From assembly GCA_040754295.1 (NCBI GenBank), contig JBFMCQ010000004.1:30596-94595 (forward strand): a stretch of 64,000 bases of DNA, written 5' to 3'. Position numbers and translations under genes: made by a program. Source of the DNA: Solimonas sp040754295. GTDB lineage: Bacteria; Pseudomonadota; Gammaproteobacteria; Nevskiales; Nevskiaceae. The notes under the pieces are model-generated. The model did no database searches. It was given only the letters and a program-made list of their open reading frames with translations, and was not told where the DNA came from. Numbering within the stretch: position 1 is the stretch's first letter; every line of letters starts with the position of its first letter. Below are positions 8,453 through 16,877 of the stretch, in pieces.

Positions 8453-9208
8453 CTACCCCAGACAGGCCATGCCGCCGTCCACGCCGATCGACTGGCCGTT
8501 GATGTAGCGGCAGTCGTCCGAGCACAGCGCGACGACGAAGCGGCCGATGTCGTGCTCGCAGTCGCCGGCGCGCTTCATCGGCGTCTTGTCGATGAACGCG
8601 CGGTACTCGTCCGGCCGCGCCGCGGCCCAGCGCTGCATGCCGGTGGCGAACGCCAGCGGCAGGATCGCGTTGGTGCGGATGCCTTCGGCGGCCCATTCGC
8701 AGGCGGCGGCACGCGTCAGCTGGCGCATCGCCTCCTTGACCGCGGCATAGCCGCCGGAACCGGTCATGTCCCATTGCTTGCCCGCCTGCGACGCCAGATT
8801 GACGATGCAGCCGCCGTTCCTCAGATGCGGCCGGCACAGCTTCATCAGCCGGAACGCGGCGAGCGGACCGGACTCCCAGCCGGCGATGAACTCCGCGTCG
8901 CTGAGCTGCTCGAGTGTGCCCAGCGCCGGCTCCTGTGCGTTGTTGACGAGAATGTCGAGCCGCCCGAGGCGCGTGACGGCGGTGTCGACACAGGCGGCAA
9001 GCGCAGCCGGGTCGCGGACATCGCATTCGATGGCCAGCGCCCGGCCACCCCGCTGCCCGATCTGCTGCACGGTGGCGTCGAGCTTCGACTTCGTGCGTCC
9101 CGCGACCGCGACCGCAACGCCTTCACCGGCGAGCGCGTACGCGATGCCCTGGCCGATGCCCTGCCCCGCGCCGGTGATCAGCGCGACTTTGCCGGCGAGT
9201 CCAGTCAT
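8453..9208 (-). CDS. SDR-family oxidoreductase
   Basis: A 251-aa classical short-chain dehydrogenase/reductase. It has the nucleotide-binding TGAGQGIG (12-19), the NNA motif (89-91), and catalytic S140, Y154 and K158 (YAAVK), so it should be an active NAD(P)-dependent alcohol/ketone or 3-hydroxyacyl oxidoreductase. It follows the quinone reductase gene by 17 nt, so the two are probably co-transcribed. The substrate is not defined. Confidence 0.88.
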   Translation of the reverse strand: MTGLAGKVALITGAGQGIGQGIAYALAGEGVAVAVAGRTKSKLDATVQQIGQRGGRALAIECDVRDPAALAACVDTAVTRLGRLDILVNNAQEPALGTLEQLSDAEFIAGWESGPLAAFRLMKLCRPHLRNGGCIVNLASQAGKQWDMTGSGGYAAVKEAMRQLTRAAACEWAAEGIRTNAILPLAFATGMQRWAAARPDEYRAFIDKTPMKRAGDCEHDIGRFVVALCSDDCRYINGQSIGVDGGMACLG

Positions 9209-9225
9209 GTCCGTCTCCGCGGCCG

Positions 9226-10200
9226 CTAGGCGACGAGAATCGACGAGCCGGTCGTGCGGCGCGCTTCGAGGTCGCGATGCGCCTGCGCGGCGTCGGCGAG
9301 CGGATAGCGGTGGTGGACTTCGATCTTCACCTTGCCGCTCTCCACGATCTCGAACAGCTCCGCGCCCATCGCTTCGTAGTCCGCGCGCTCCGCGGTGTAG
9401 TGGAACAGCGACGGGCGCGTGATGTACAGCGAACCGCGCGACGCCAGCTCGTTGAGCGAGAACGGCGGCACCGCACCGGAGGCGTTGCCGTAGGACACCA
9501 TCAGCCCACGCACAGCGAGACAGTCGAGCGAGCCGGTGAACGTGTCCTTGCCGACGCCGTCGTAAACCACCGGCACGCCGCGGCCGCCGGTGAGCTCGCG
9601 CACGCGCTCGACGAAGTTTTCGGTCCTGTAGTTGATCACGTGCGTGCAGCCGTGCGCTTTTGCGAGCCGCGCCTTGTCATCGGAGCCGACCGTGCCGATC
9701 ATCGTCACGCCCAGTGCACGCGCCCACTGGCACGCGATCAGGCCGACGCCGCCGGCCGCGGCGTGGAACAGGATCGTCTCGCCGCCGCGCAGCGGATACG
9801 TGCGGCGCAGCAGGTATTGCACGGTCAGACCCTTGAGCATCATGCCGGCGGCGGTGTCGAAGCCGATCGCATCGGGCAGTTTGAGCAGCACGGCGGCCGG
9901 TAGCACGCGCTCGGTCGCGTAGGCACCGACCGGGCCGCCGGCGTAGGCAACCCGGTCGCCGGGCCTGACGTGGCTCACGCCCGCGCCGACCGCCTCGACG
10001 ACGCCCGCGCCCTCGAGCCCGATACCGCTCGGCAAGGCCAGGCGGTACAGTCCGCTGCGATGGTAGGTGTCGATGAAATTCACGCCGCAGGCGGCGTGCC
10101 GCACGCGTGCTTCACCGGGACCGGGCATGCCGACCTCGACATCGGCGCAGTGCATGACCTCGGGTCCGCCGACCTGCGAGATCCTGATCGCTTTGGCCAT
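9226..10200 (-). CDS. qor: NADPH:quinone reductase, zinc-free MDR family
   Basis: A 324-aa quinone oxidoreductase of the medium-chain dehydrogenase superfamily. The N-terminal GroES-like half (NFIDTYHRSGLY, GLEGAGVVEAVG) is followed by the Rossmann half (AAAGGVGLIACQWARALG). The cysteines that bind structural and catalytic zinc in alcohol dehydrogenases are absent, as in Qor. It reduces quinones with NADPH in the cytosol. Start at 10200 (MAKAIRISQVGG) matches the family N-terminus; the open frame continues upstream but without similarity. It is the first gene of a likely two-gene operon with the SDR. Confidence 0.93.
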   Translation of the reverse strand: MAKAIRISQVGGPEVMHCADVEVGMPGPGEARVRHAACGVNFIDTYHRSGLYRLALPSGIGLEGAGVVEAVGAGVSHVRPGDRVAYAGGPVGAYATERVLPAAVLLKLPDAIGFDTAAGMMLKGLTVQYLLRRTYPLRGGETILFHAAAGGVGLIACQWARALGVTMIGTVGSDDKARLAKAHGCTHVINYRTENFVERVRELTGGRGVPVVYDGVGKDTFTGSLDCLAVRGLMVSYGNASGAVPPFSLNELASRGSLYITRPSLFHYTAERADYEAMGAELFEIVESGKVKIEVHHRYPLADAAQAHRDLEARRTTGSSILVA

Positions 10201-10433
10201 CCTTCGACTCCTTCGCTTGGCGGCACGGCCGGCCGCACGACCGCTACCGGCTCCGCATCCTACCGGAGCTCGCGCGCTTTCTGCCGCGACCCTACCGGTT
10301 CCGGCGACTCCGCCGGCGACCGGCGGCGCAGAGAATGGCCCCTCGTCCGCCCGCAGACCACGCCGATGACCACCACCGACGGATACCCGCGCTCGACGCC
10401 CACGCGCCGCTGGCACCGTCGCGTAGTGCCGGT

Positions 10434-11429
10434 TCAAACGAGCAGCACGGTCGCGAGCAGCAGCATCAACCCCATACCGAGAATGTCGGTGAAGGTGGTC
10501 AGGAAGATGCTGCTCGCCATCGCCGGGTCGGCACCGAAGCGCCGCAGCGTCACCGGCACGAGCACGCCGAAGATGCCGCTGCCGATGCAGGCGCCGATCA
10601 TCGCCAGCAGCACGACCAGCGCCAGTATCGCCGGTTGCGCTGCGTCGCTGACGAGCGCGTAGCCGCCCATCGCGATCGCCGCGACGACACCGACAGCGGC
10701 GCCATTGAGTGCGCCGAGCAGGATCTCCTTGCGCAGCAGGCGCCCGACCGGATAGTCCGCAAGCTCGCCCAGCGTCATGCCGCGCAGTGTGATCGCCAGC
10801 GCCTGGCAGCCGGTGTTGCCACTCTGTCCGGCGAGCACCGGCAGGAATGCGGCGAGCACGACGACGCGCGCGATCGTGTCCTCGAACAGGCTGACGACGA
10901 AGGCGGCCATGAACGCCGTCAGCAGATTCACCTGCAGCCACGGGTGGCGCATGCGGAAGGCTTCGAGCAGCGGCGTGCCGACGCGCTCGTGGCGATCGAC
11001 GCCGACCATCGAGCCCGCCTGGTTGCCGATCTCGGCGACCGTGCGCTCGACGAGCTTCCAGCCGCGCACCTGACCGAGCGGCATGCCGCCCTCGTCGACT
11101 ACGGGATAGCGCGAGTAGTGACGCTTGAGCACGGTGCCCATCGCGTTCGCCAGCAGCAGGTCGGGCGCGAGTGTGACCGGATCGCGCACCATGATGTCGG
11201 AGACCCGCTGCGACGGCTTGGCCAGCAGCAGGTCGCGCATGCCGAACACGCCGACGAGGCGTCCGCCGGCGTCGATCACGTAAACGTACGACACGTCCTC
11301 GGGGGTCGGGTGGTGGACCAGCAGATCGACGGCCGACGAGGCGGTCTGGTCCGCGCGCACGACGGCGGTCATCGGCTCCATGAAGTCGATGACCCTACCC
11401 AACCGTGCGCCCGCAGATTCGGCTTCCAT
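10434..11429 (-). CDS. mgtE: MgtE-family magnesium transporter lacking the N domain
   Basis: A 331-aa divalent cation transporter. Residues about 15-130 hold two CBS motifs (FMEPMTAVVRADQTASSA, then VSDIMVRDPVTLAPD and HYSRYPVVDEGG). Residues about 170-331 are the MgtE membrane domain, including LPVLAGQSGNTGCQALA and FLTTFTDILGMGLMLLLA. Full-length MgtE is about 450 aa and starts with a helical N domain that closes the gate when Mg2+ is high; that domain is absent here and the first CBS motif starts almost immediately. Divergent from def. Confidence 0.88.
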   Translation of the reverse strand: MEAESAGARLGRVIDFMEPMTAVVRADQTASSAVDLLVHHPTPEDVSYVYVIDAGGRLVGVFGMRDLLLAKPSQRVSDIMVRDPVTLAPDLLLANAMGTVLKRHYSRYPVVDEGGMPLGQVRGWKLVERTVAEIGNQAGSMVGVDRHERVGTPLLEAFRMRHPWLQVNLLTAFMAAFVVSLFEDTIARVVVLAAFLPVLAGQSGNTGCQALAITLRGMTLGELADYPVGRLLRKEILLGALNGAAVGVVAAIAMGGYALVSDAAQPAILALVVLLAMIGACIGSGIFGVLVPVTLRRFGADPAMASSIFLTTFTDILGMGLMLLLATVLLV

Positions 11430-11478
11430 GGATCGATCTCCTCCTTTTCGGGCGTTGCAGCGGCGCTACACTGCGCCC

Positions 11479-12009
11479 ATGATCCGCGAAATTCTCCGCA
11501 TGGGCGATCCGCGGCTGCTGCAGGTCTCGCAGCCGGTACGGCAGTTCGGCACACAGGAGCTGTACGCGCTGCTGCAGGATATGCGCGAAACGATGGCCGC
11601 GGCGCAGGGCGCCGGACTCGCAGCGCCGCAGATCGGCGTACCGCTGCGCGTCGTGATCTTCGGCTTCGACCGCAATCCGCGCTACCCGCAGGCCGAGGCA
11701 GTGCCGTTCACGATCCTCTGCAACCCGGTGCTGACGCCGCTCGGCAACGAACTGGAGGAAGGCTGGGAAGGCTGCCTGAGCGTGCCCGGCATGCGCGGCC
11801 TCGTCCCGCGCCACAGGCGCCTGCGCTATGAAGGCTTCGACGAGCGCGGCGAGCCGATCGCACGCGAGGTGGCGGACTTCCACGCACGCGTCGTCCAGCA
11901 CGAAACCGATCACCTCGACGGCATCCTCTACCCGATGCGCATCCGCGACCTGCGCTCGTTCGGTTTCACCGACGTGCTGTTCCCCGGGCAGGCGCCGATC
12001 GAGGATTGA
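11479..12009 (+). CDS. def: Peptide deformylase
   Basis: A 176-aa peptide deformylase, which removes the formyl group from nascent proteins. All three catalytic motifs are intact: GAGLAAPQIG (44-53), EGCLSVPG (97-104, metal ligand C99) and HETDH (141-145, ligands H141 and H145, catalytic E142). The start at 11479 gives the standard N-terminus. A TACACT -10-like box ends 6 nt upstream with no Shine-Dalgarno sequence. Unlike the usual def-fmt arrangement, no fmt gene follows, so this may be a second, stand-alone deformylase. Confidence 0.93.
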   Translation: MIREILRMGDPRLLQVSQPVRQFGTQELYALLQDMRETMAAAQGAGLAAPQIGVPLRVVIFGFDRNPRYPQAEAVPFTILCNPVLTPLGNELEEGWEGCLSVPGMRGLVPRHRRLRYEGFDERGEPIAREVADFHARVVQHETDHLDGILYPMRIRDLRSFGFTDVLFPGQAPIED

Positions 12010-12084
12010 CGAGACGCGATCTCGCAGTAGATGGCCCCGACACCGCGGCACCGCGCCGGCAGGCAAAGCCGTACACTGTCGCGC

Positions 12085-12774
12085 ATGCGCGATCTGCAGC
12101 GGCTCGTCGGCGTCGCCAAGCGCGTGGCGCTCTTCACGTCGATGCTCTGGGTGCTGCTGGCACTCGGACCGGCGCTGCCGTTCGAGCCGGTGGCGCGGCT
12201 CGGCCTGTATCCGCGCGAGCTCGCACACCTGCACGGGGTGCTCACCGCGCCGCTGGTGCACGGCTCGATCTATCACCTGGCCGCGAACACGCCGCCGCTA
12301 TTCGTGCTCGGCACGGCGATGCTCTACAGCGTGCCGCGCGCATCGCGCATCGCGCTGCCGCTGATCTGGATCACATCCGGCATCGGCGTATGGCTGTTCG
12401 GCCGCGCATCGTTCCACGTCGGCATCAGCGGGCTCACGCACGGCATGATGTTCTTTCTGCTGCTGATCGGCCTGCTGCGGCGCGACCGCACGTCGATCGC
12501 GCTGGCGATGATCGTCAGCTTTCTCTACGGCGGCATGGTCTGGGGCGTGCTGCCGCAGGGTGGCGGCATCTCCTTCGAGTACCACCTCGCCGGCGCGCTC
12601 GCCGGCCTCGCCTGCGCCTGGTGGCTGTGCAGCGCCGATCCGCTCGGCGGCCGGCGGCTGTACGAGCCGATCGCCGAGCCGCCGACCGACGAAGACGATC
12701 CGGTGATCGGCGACCTGTGGCGCGAGCCCCATCGCCCCGCTTCGCACTCGGCCGAGCACGATCCACCGGCCTGA
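12085..12774 (+). CDS. Rhomboid-family intramembrane serine protease
   Basis: A 229-aa protein with about six membrane helices. The catalytic dyad appears intact: S115 in GISG and H167 in EYHLAG. The LVHGSIYHLAANTPPL segment (57-72) matches the HxxxxHxxxN motif of rhomboids. It should cleave membrane protein substrates within or next to the bilayer. The C-terminal 45 residues are acidic and cytosolic. Start at 12085 follows a TACACT box with a 7-nt gap and no Shine-Dalgarno, as in def just upstream. The substrate is unknown. Confidence 0.85.
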   Translation: MRDLQRLVGVAKRVALFTSMLWVLLALGPALPFEPVARLGLYPRELAHLHGVLTAPLVHGSIYHLAANTPPLFVLGTAMLYSVPRASRIALPLIWITSGIGVWLFGRASFHVGISGLTHGMMFFLLLIGLLRRDRTSIALAMIVSFLYGGMVWGVLPQGGGISFEYHLAGALAGLACAWWLCSADPLGGRRLYEPIAEPPTDEDDPVIGDLWREPHRPASHSAEHDPPA

Positions 12775-12810
12775 AGCCGCGCGCTGGCGAATCCGCCACG
12801 CGCCGCAGCG

Positions 12811-13077
12811 TCAGGGCCGGACTTCCAACAGCTTGCCGACGTAGCGCGCGAGCAGCAGCTGCCGGCCATCGATCCGCGCGCTGCGGCCGCTCACGAAGAT
12901 GTAGTCGCCTTCCTTGAAGCCGGCGGCGACGCCGCCAGGTACGCCGAGGTCGACCACCGGACACAAGCATGGCCAACGCGGGCCGGCGTGGGCAATATCC
13001 ACGGTCGGCTTGCGTTGCCCGCGATGATTCGGCAGCCTCTGCGCCTGCGGCGGAACCTCGAGCCGCGCGAGCGACAA
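12811..13077 (-). CDS. Possible small protein, uncertain
   Basis: An open frame on the minus strand whose last 60 residues look coding: third positions are almost all G or C, and the sequence (DIAHAGPRWPCLCPVVDLG, then FKEGDYIFVSGRSARIDG) has normal protein texture. Possible starts are TTG at 13077 (88 aa) and GTG at 13002 (63 aa); neither has a good ribosome binding site. It occupies a gap that is otherwise empty on both strands and is divergent from the gene at 13087. I recognise no family. Confidence 0.35.
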   Translation of the reverse strand: MSLARLEVPPQAQRLPNHRGQRKPTVDIAHAGPRWPCLCPVVDLGVPGGVAAGFKEGDYIFVSGRSARIDGRQLLLARYVGKLLEVRP

Positions 13078-13086
13078 GGAGGTGCT

Positions 13087-13461
13087 GTGAACGTCGACGA
13101 TTTCGTGCGCGAGCGCGCTGTGCTGAAACTGTTCCGGGCGTATCACCGCGAGCGCCGGGGCTGCTGCCTGTCGGCGCGCGAGCTCGAGCGCGCATGGAAG
13201 CATACGGGACTGCGGCGCAGCGATCTGCAGGACGCCCTGGACGACATGGTGCGGCGCAATCTGCTGCTGGTCCGCGACGGCCTGCTCGGCCAGGAGTACG
13301 AACTGAGCTATCTCGGCGAGTGCGCGATGCACGTGAGCCCGATCGCACGCCCGGTGCGCCACCTGCGCAGCTGGGTCACGCTGCAGCGCGCGCGCCTGCG
13401 CAAACCCTCTCCGCATCCCGGCATACAGCAGCAGCGCCGGCGCGCACGCGACCGGCACTAA
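13087..13461 (+). CDS. Hypothetical protein with winged-helix-like core
   Basis: A 124-aa protein I cannot assign to a family. A strong AAGGAGGT Shine-Dalgarno sequence at 13077-13084 sits 2 nt before the GTG at 13087 and decides the start. Residues about 15-70 (LFRAYHRERRGCCLSAREL, then LRRSDLQDALDDMVRRNLL) read like a winged helix-turn-helix, followed by an ELSYLGECAM strand. The C-terminus is Arg-rich, which would suit nucleic-acid binding. No regulated neighbour is evident. Confidence 0.65.
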   Translation: MNVDDFVRERAVLKLFRAYHRERRGCCLSARELERAWKHTGLRRSDLQDALDDMVRRNLLLVRDGLLGQEYELSYLGECAMHVSPIARPVRHLRSWVTLQRARLRKPSPHPGIQQQRRRARDRH

Positions 13462-13495
13462 CTAACGGTCATGCCGCCAACAGCGCTCCGGAACA

Positions 13496-13607
13496 TGAAT
13501 CTCGCGCGGCACGGCCGCTTCCCGCTCCCACCGCACGCTCCGCCGGCGGTCTTTCTCCCCGCTGCACGGGCGCGAGGGTAGGTCGGCATCTCGCCGCGCG
13601 AGATTCA
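13496..13607. repeat. 15-bp perfect inverted repeat with 82-nt spacer
   Basis: The arms at 13496-13510 and 13593-13607 are exact reverse complements (the first reads TGAATCTCGCGCGGC). The spacer is pyrimidine-rich and holds no gene. The element lies between convergent genes (the 13087 protein and the UPF0114 gene). Confidence 0.7.
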
Positions 13608-13633
13608 CGTCAAGGCTGCAGCGCCCCGCGCCG

Positions 13634-14245
13634 TCAGCGGTCGGCGTGCAGTCTGGCCCTGGCGGCCGCAACATGCATGATGCGATCCGTCCAGGCAATG
13701 CCGACCGCGGAAACGATGAAGGCCAGGTGGATAATCGTCTGCCACATCACGCCGGCCTCGGTCGTCGTCGTGCAGCGCACGCCGGGCGCCGCCGTCGCAC
13801 AGACCGGCAACGCGCCGATGGAGCCGGCCTCGATGAAGGTCTTGAGCAGGTGGATCGACGAGATGCCGATGATCGCCATCGCCAGCTTCACCTTGAGCAC
13901 CGAGGCATTGACGTGACTCAGCCATTCCGGCTGGTCGGGGTGCCCTTCCAGCCGCAGCCGCGACACGAAGGTCTCGTAGCCGCCGACGATGACCATGACC
14001 AGCAGGTTGGAGATCATGACCACGTCGATCAGCGCCAGCACGATCAGCATGATCGCCTGCTCGCTGAGCTCCAGCGCACCGTGGATCAGGTGCCACAGCT
14101 CCTTGACGAAAAGGACAACGTAGACGCCCTGCGCGACGATCAGGCCGAGGTAGAGCGGCAGCTGCAGCCAGCGCGAGGAGAAGATCAAGGACGCGAGCGG
14201 GCCGAGCGCCTTCGCAGGGTCGGCCTTGACGGCATCGTTGGGCAT
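13634..14245 (-). CDS. UPF0114 (YqhA-like) membrane protein
   Basis: A 203-aa inner-membrane protein of the UPF0114/YqhA family, function unknown. Family signatures: SSRWLQLPLYLGL, a LIDVVMISNLLVMVIVGGY helix pair with YETFVSRL, LKVKLAMAIIGISSIHLL and IIHLAFIVSAVGIAWTDR. About four membrane helices. It is longer than YqhA (about 164 aa) by an insert near residues 143-165 that contains a short Cys-containing segment (LPVCATAAPGVRCTTT). Located 93 nt downstream of the ferredoxin reductase gene on the same strand. Confidence 0.85.
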   Translation of the reverse strand: MPNDAVKADPAKALGPLASLIFSSRWLQLPLYLGLIVAQGVYVVLFVKELWHLIHGALELSEQAIMLIVLALIDVVMISNLLVMVIVGGYETFVSRLRLEGHPDQPEWLSHVNASVLKVKLAMAIIGISSIHLLKTFIEAGSIGALPVCATAAPGVRCTTTTEAGVMWQTIIHLAFIVSAVGIAWTDRIMHVAAARARLHADR

Positions 14246-14338
14246 GGGTCGGAAGCGTGCGAGAAAGCGCCGTCGATTCTAGCCCGAAACCGGCGCAAAC
14301 CTGCGGGCCCGTAGGACGAAAGAGCAGTTGACCGCGGA

Positions 14339-15568
14339 TTACGCGGCCAGCGTCTTCAACGCCACGGACTCGTCGCCCAGCTGCGCCGGATCGATCCTGG
14401 CGCCGGCGGCGACGAGTTTCTTCGCCAGCATGAACTCCTGCGGCCGGCTGATCGCGTCAGCGGCAATGATGCGGCCTTCCTTGAGGTAGAACACAGCGAA
14501 ACTGCGCTGCGCCGCCGGGTCGCCGCGCACGACGAGCTGGTCGAAGCCGGCGGAGACACCCACCATCTGCAGCTTGAGATCGTACTGATCGGACCAGAAC
14601 CACGGCACCGTGTGGTAGGCCTCGTTCTTGCCCATGATGTTGCGCGCGGCGATGCGCGCCTGCTCCATCGCGTTCTGCACCGACTCCAGGCGTACGCGCC
14701 GGCCGAGGAAGCTGCTGGGATGATTGGTGCAGTCGCCGGCGGCGTAGATATCCGGATCCGAGGTACGCGCATACTCGTCGACGACGATGCCGTTGTCGAC
14801 CTCGAGCCCGGCGGCCGTCGCCAGCTCGGTGTTCGCGATCAGGCCGATGCCGATGACGACGAAGTCCGTCTCGACCGCGCTGCCGTCGCCGAGCCGCACC
14901 TGATTCACTTCCGGCTCGCCGTCGAAACCGGTGACCTGCACGCCAGTGCGCAGATCGACGCCGGCCTCGCGGTGCACGCGCTCGTAGAACGCCGACACCT
15001 GCGGGCAGGTCACGCGCGCGAGCACGCGCGGCAGGCCTTCGAGCACCGTGACCTTCAGCCCCTTCTTGACCAGCACCGCCGCCGCCTCCAGGCCGATGAA
15101 GCCGCCGCCGACGATGGCGACGCGCTTGCCTTCCTGGCAGTGCGCGCGGATCTTCTGCACGTCGGCGATCGTGCGCAGCAGAAACACGTTGCGCCGGTCG
15201 GCGCCGGGTACCGGCAGTGCGCGCGCGCGGCCGCCGGTGGCGAGCACCAGCCGGTCGTAGCCGAGCGTCGAGCCGTCGGCGAGGATGACCTGCTTCGCCG
15301 CGCGGTCGATGCGCTCGACCGCGACGCCGCCGCGGTACTCGATGCGCGCCTTCTCCAGATTCGGCGCGTGCATCATGTACAGCTGATCCTCGCCGACGCT
15401 GCCGGCGAGATAAGCCTTCGACAGCGGCGGGCGCTTGTACGGCAGGAATGGCTCTTCACCGACGATGACGACGCGCCCGTCGAAACCGAGCTTGCGCAGC
15501 TCGATCGCGGCTTCTCCGCCGGCCTGGCCGCCGCCGATGACGACGACCGTATTGATTGCACCGCTCAT
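14339..15568 (-). CDS. FAD-dependent ferredoxin/rubredoxin reductase
   Basis: A 409-aa pyridine-nucleotide-disulfide-type oxidoreductase of the ferredoxin reductase group that feeds cytochrome P450s or Rieske oxygenases. It has FAD binding GGGQAG (12-17), the PYKRPPLSKAYL segment, NAD binding VAIVGGGFIGLEAA, the second FAD motif DIYAAGDCTNHP, and a C-terminal reductase domain (FWSDQYDLKLQMVG). No redox-active CxxC is present, consistent with one-electron transfer to an iron-sulfur partner. An AGGAGG Shine-Dalgarno sequence supports the start. It follows the lipase gene by 19 nt. No ferredoxin or P450 gene is in the window. Confidence 0.88.
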   Translation of the reverse strand: MSGAINTVVVIGGGQAGGEAAIELRKLGFDGRVVIVGEEPFLPYKRPPLSKAYLAGSVGEDQLYMMHAPNLEKARIEYRGGVAVERIDRAAKQVILADGSTLGYDRLVLATGGRARALPVPGADRRNVFLLRTIADVQKIRAHCQEGKRVAIVGGGFIGLEAAAVLVKKGLKVTVLEGLPRVLARVTCPQVSAFYERVHREAGVDLRTGVQVTGFDGEPEVNQVRLGDGSAVETDFVVIGIGLIANTELATAAGLEVDNGIVVDEYARTSDPDIYAAGDCTNHPSSFLGRRVRLESVQNAMEQARIAARNIMGKNEAYHTVPWFWSDQYDLKLQMVGVSAGFDQLVVRGDPAAQRSFAVFYLKEGRIIAADAISRPQEFMLAKKLVAAGARIDPAQLGDESVALKTLAA

Positions 15569-15587
15569 CTACCGTTCCTCCTGTCAC

Positions 15588-16664
15588 TCACTCAATGGAC
15601 CGCCCGCCGCCCTGGTGGCGCGCCTGCTCCGCGGTCTGTGCGTAGTCCTGCAGCGGCGGCTCTTCGGTCGCGAAGTGCGGCTCCGGCAGACCGTTGACCG
15701 GCTCCTGTTGCAGCACCGAGACCACATCCTGGACGGCGTCCGGCGCGACGATCTGCTCCGGCACCAGGGCGGCGAGTCCACACAGCTCGGCGCCGCCCGC
15801 GCGCACGACATCCGCCGGGCCATCGTGGCTCAGCGCGTCGAGCACCAGCTCGAACGCGAGCCGGTCGCTCAGCCCGATGGTCACGTGATCGACGAAGCGC
15901 CCCGGGCAGACGTCCTGCAGCAGAATGTTGGCCACACGCGGATTGTCGAGCCCGTAGTCGACCGCAGCGGTCGGCACCGGGCGCACCGGCTGCACCAGCT
16001 CGTCGAGTTCGGTGTACAGCACCGTATACGAGATTTCGCCCGGGGTTTCGTCGCCGGCATTGGTCGCCTGCATGAACTGCGAGCGCGGCGCGAATTGATA
16101 GATCACCTCCGGCACCAACCCGACGGCCGAGAGCAGCGGCAGCAGTCCGCCGTTCTGGGCGCGCTCGGTGCCGTGGTTGGGGCCGGCGAGCATGACGAAA
16201 TCGTCGACCGCCGCGCGCGCCGACGGCCACCACTTGACCGCCCAGCGCGCCACCGCGACGCCCTGGCTGTGGCCGATGAGCGCGACCGCGCGCCCGCTCT
16301 GGTCGTGAATGCGGCGCAGCGCGTGCGCGACGTACTCGGCCGACAGCTGCATGTCGCCGAGCCCGCGATCCGGATAGCTCACCGTGCAGACGTCGTAGCC
16401 GCGCGCGGCCAGCAGCGGCAGATAGCTCCAGTCGGACTGCTCGAAACCGGCAGTGAAGGTGCCGTGCACCAGCAGCACCGGCGGCTTGTCCGGATGCGCG
16501 AACGGCGCGCACAGCAGCGCCGCGTCGAGCTGCGCCGGATCGCTTTGCAGCTTGGGCTCGGCGACGATTTCCCCGGGATGCACGCCGGCACCGTCGCCGC
16601 AGCTGATCAGCACGAACAGCGTCAGCAGCAGCGCAGCCGCGGCGTGGAGCAGCCGGCGCATCAT
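15588..16664 (-). CDS. Secreted lipase/esterase lipoprotein, alpha/beta hydrolase
   Basis: A 358-aa exported hydrolase. I start at 16664, so that Arg residues and a hydrophobic core lead into the lipobox LISC (Cys about 22); the frame stays open to 16736 but adds no signal. The fold signatures are VLLVHGTF (oxyanion region) and the nucleophile elbow GHSQG (Ser about 133), with SYPDRGLGDMQ before it and DHVTIG near the C-terminus offering the catalytic His. It resembles class 2/LipA-type secreted triacylglycerol lipases. Probably co-transcribed with the ferredoxin reductase gene downstream. Confidence 0.8.
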   Translation of the reverse strand: MMRRLLHAAAALLLTLFVLISCGDGAGVHPGEIVAEPKLQSDPAQLDAALLCAPFAHPDKPPVLLVHGTFTAGFEQSDWSYLPLLAARGYDVCTVSYPDRGLGDMQLSAEYVAHALRRIHDQSGRAVALIGHSQGVAVARWAVKWWPSARAAVDDFVMLAGPNHGTERAQNGGLLPLLSAVGLVPEVIYQFAPRSQFMQATNAGDETPGEISYTVLYTELDELVQPVRPVPTAAVDYGLDNPRVANILLQDVCPGRFVDHVTIGLSDRLAFELVLDALSHDGPADVVRAGGAELCGLAALVPEQIVAPDAVQDVVSVLQQEPVNGLPEPHFATEEPPLQDYAQTAEQARHQGGGRSIE

Positions 16665-16877
16665 GCGCACAGCGCCGCGCCGGGCCGCAAGCAGCGCCTG
16701 AACCGACGTTCCCGCTTGCTCACCGCCGCACCGCACCGCGCACGCCGCACACTGGAGGACAACACCGCCTGATTTCTCCGCTTTACGCTTCGCGCCGCGA
16801 TCCGTGCGCCGTCCGGCGCCACCTGCCGCGGCACTTCGAGCGCGTCATTATGCCCGCGTGCAGACGCGGGCGCGCGT

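Noticed and set aside
10201..10941. N-terminal extension of the quinone reductase frame to 10941
   Set aside because: The extension is antisense-type low-complexity sequence overlapping mgtE; Qor proteins begin at the MAKAIRIS start at 10200.
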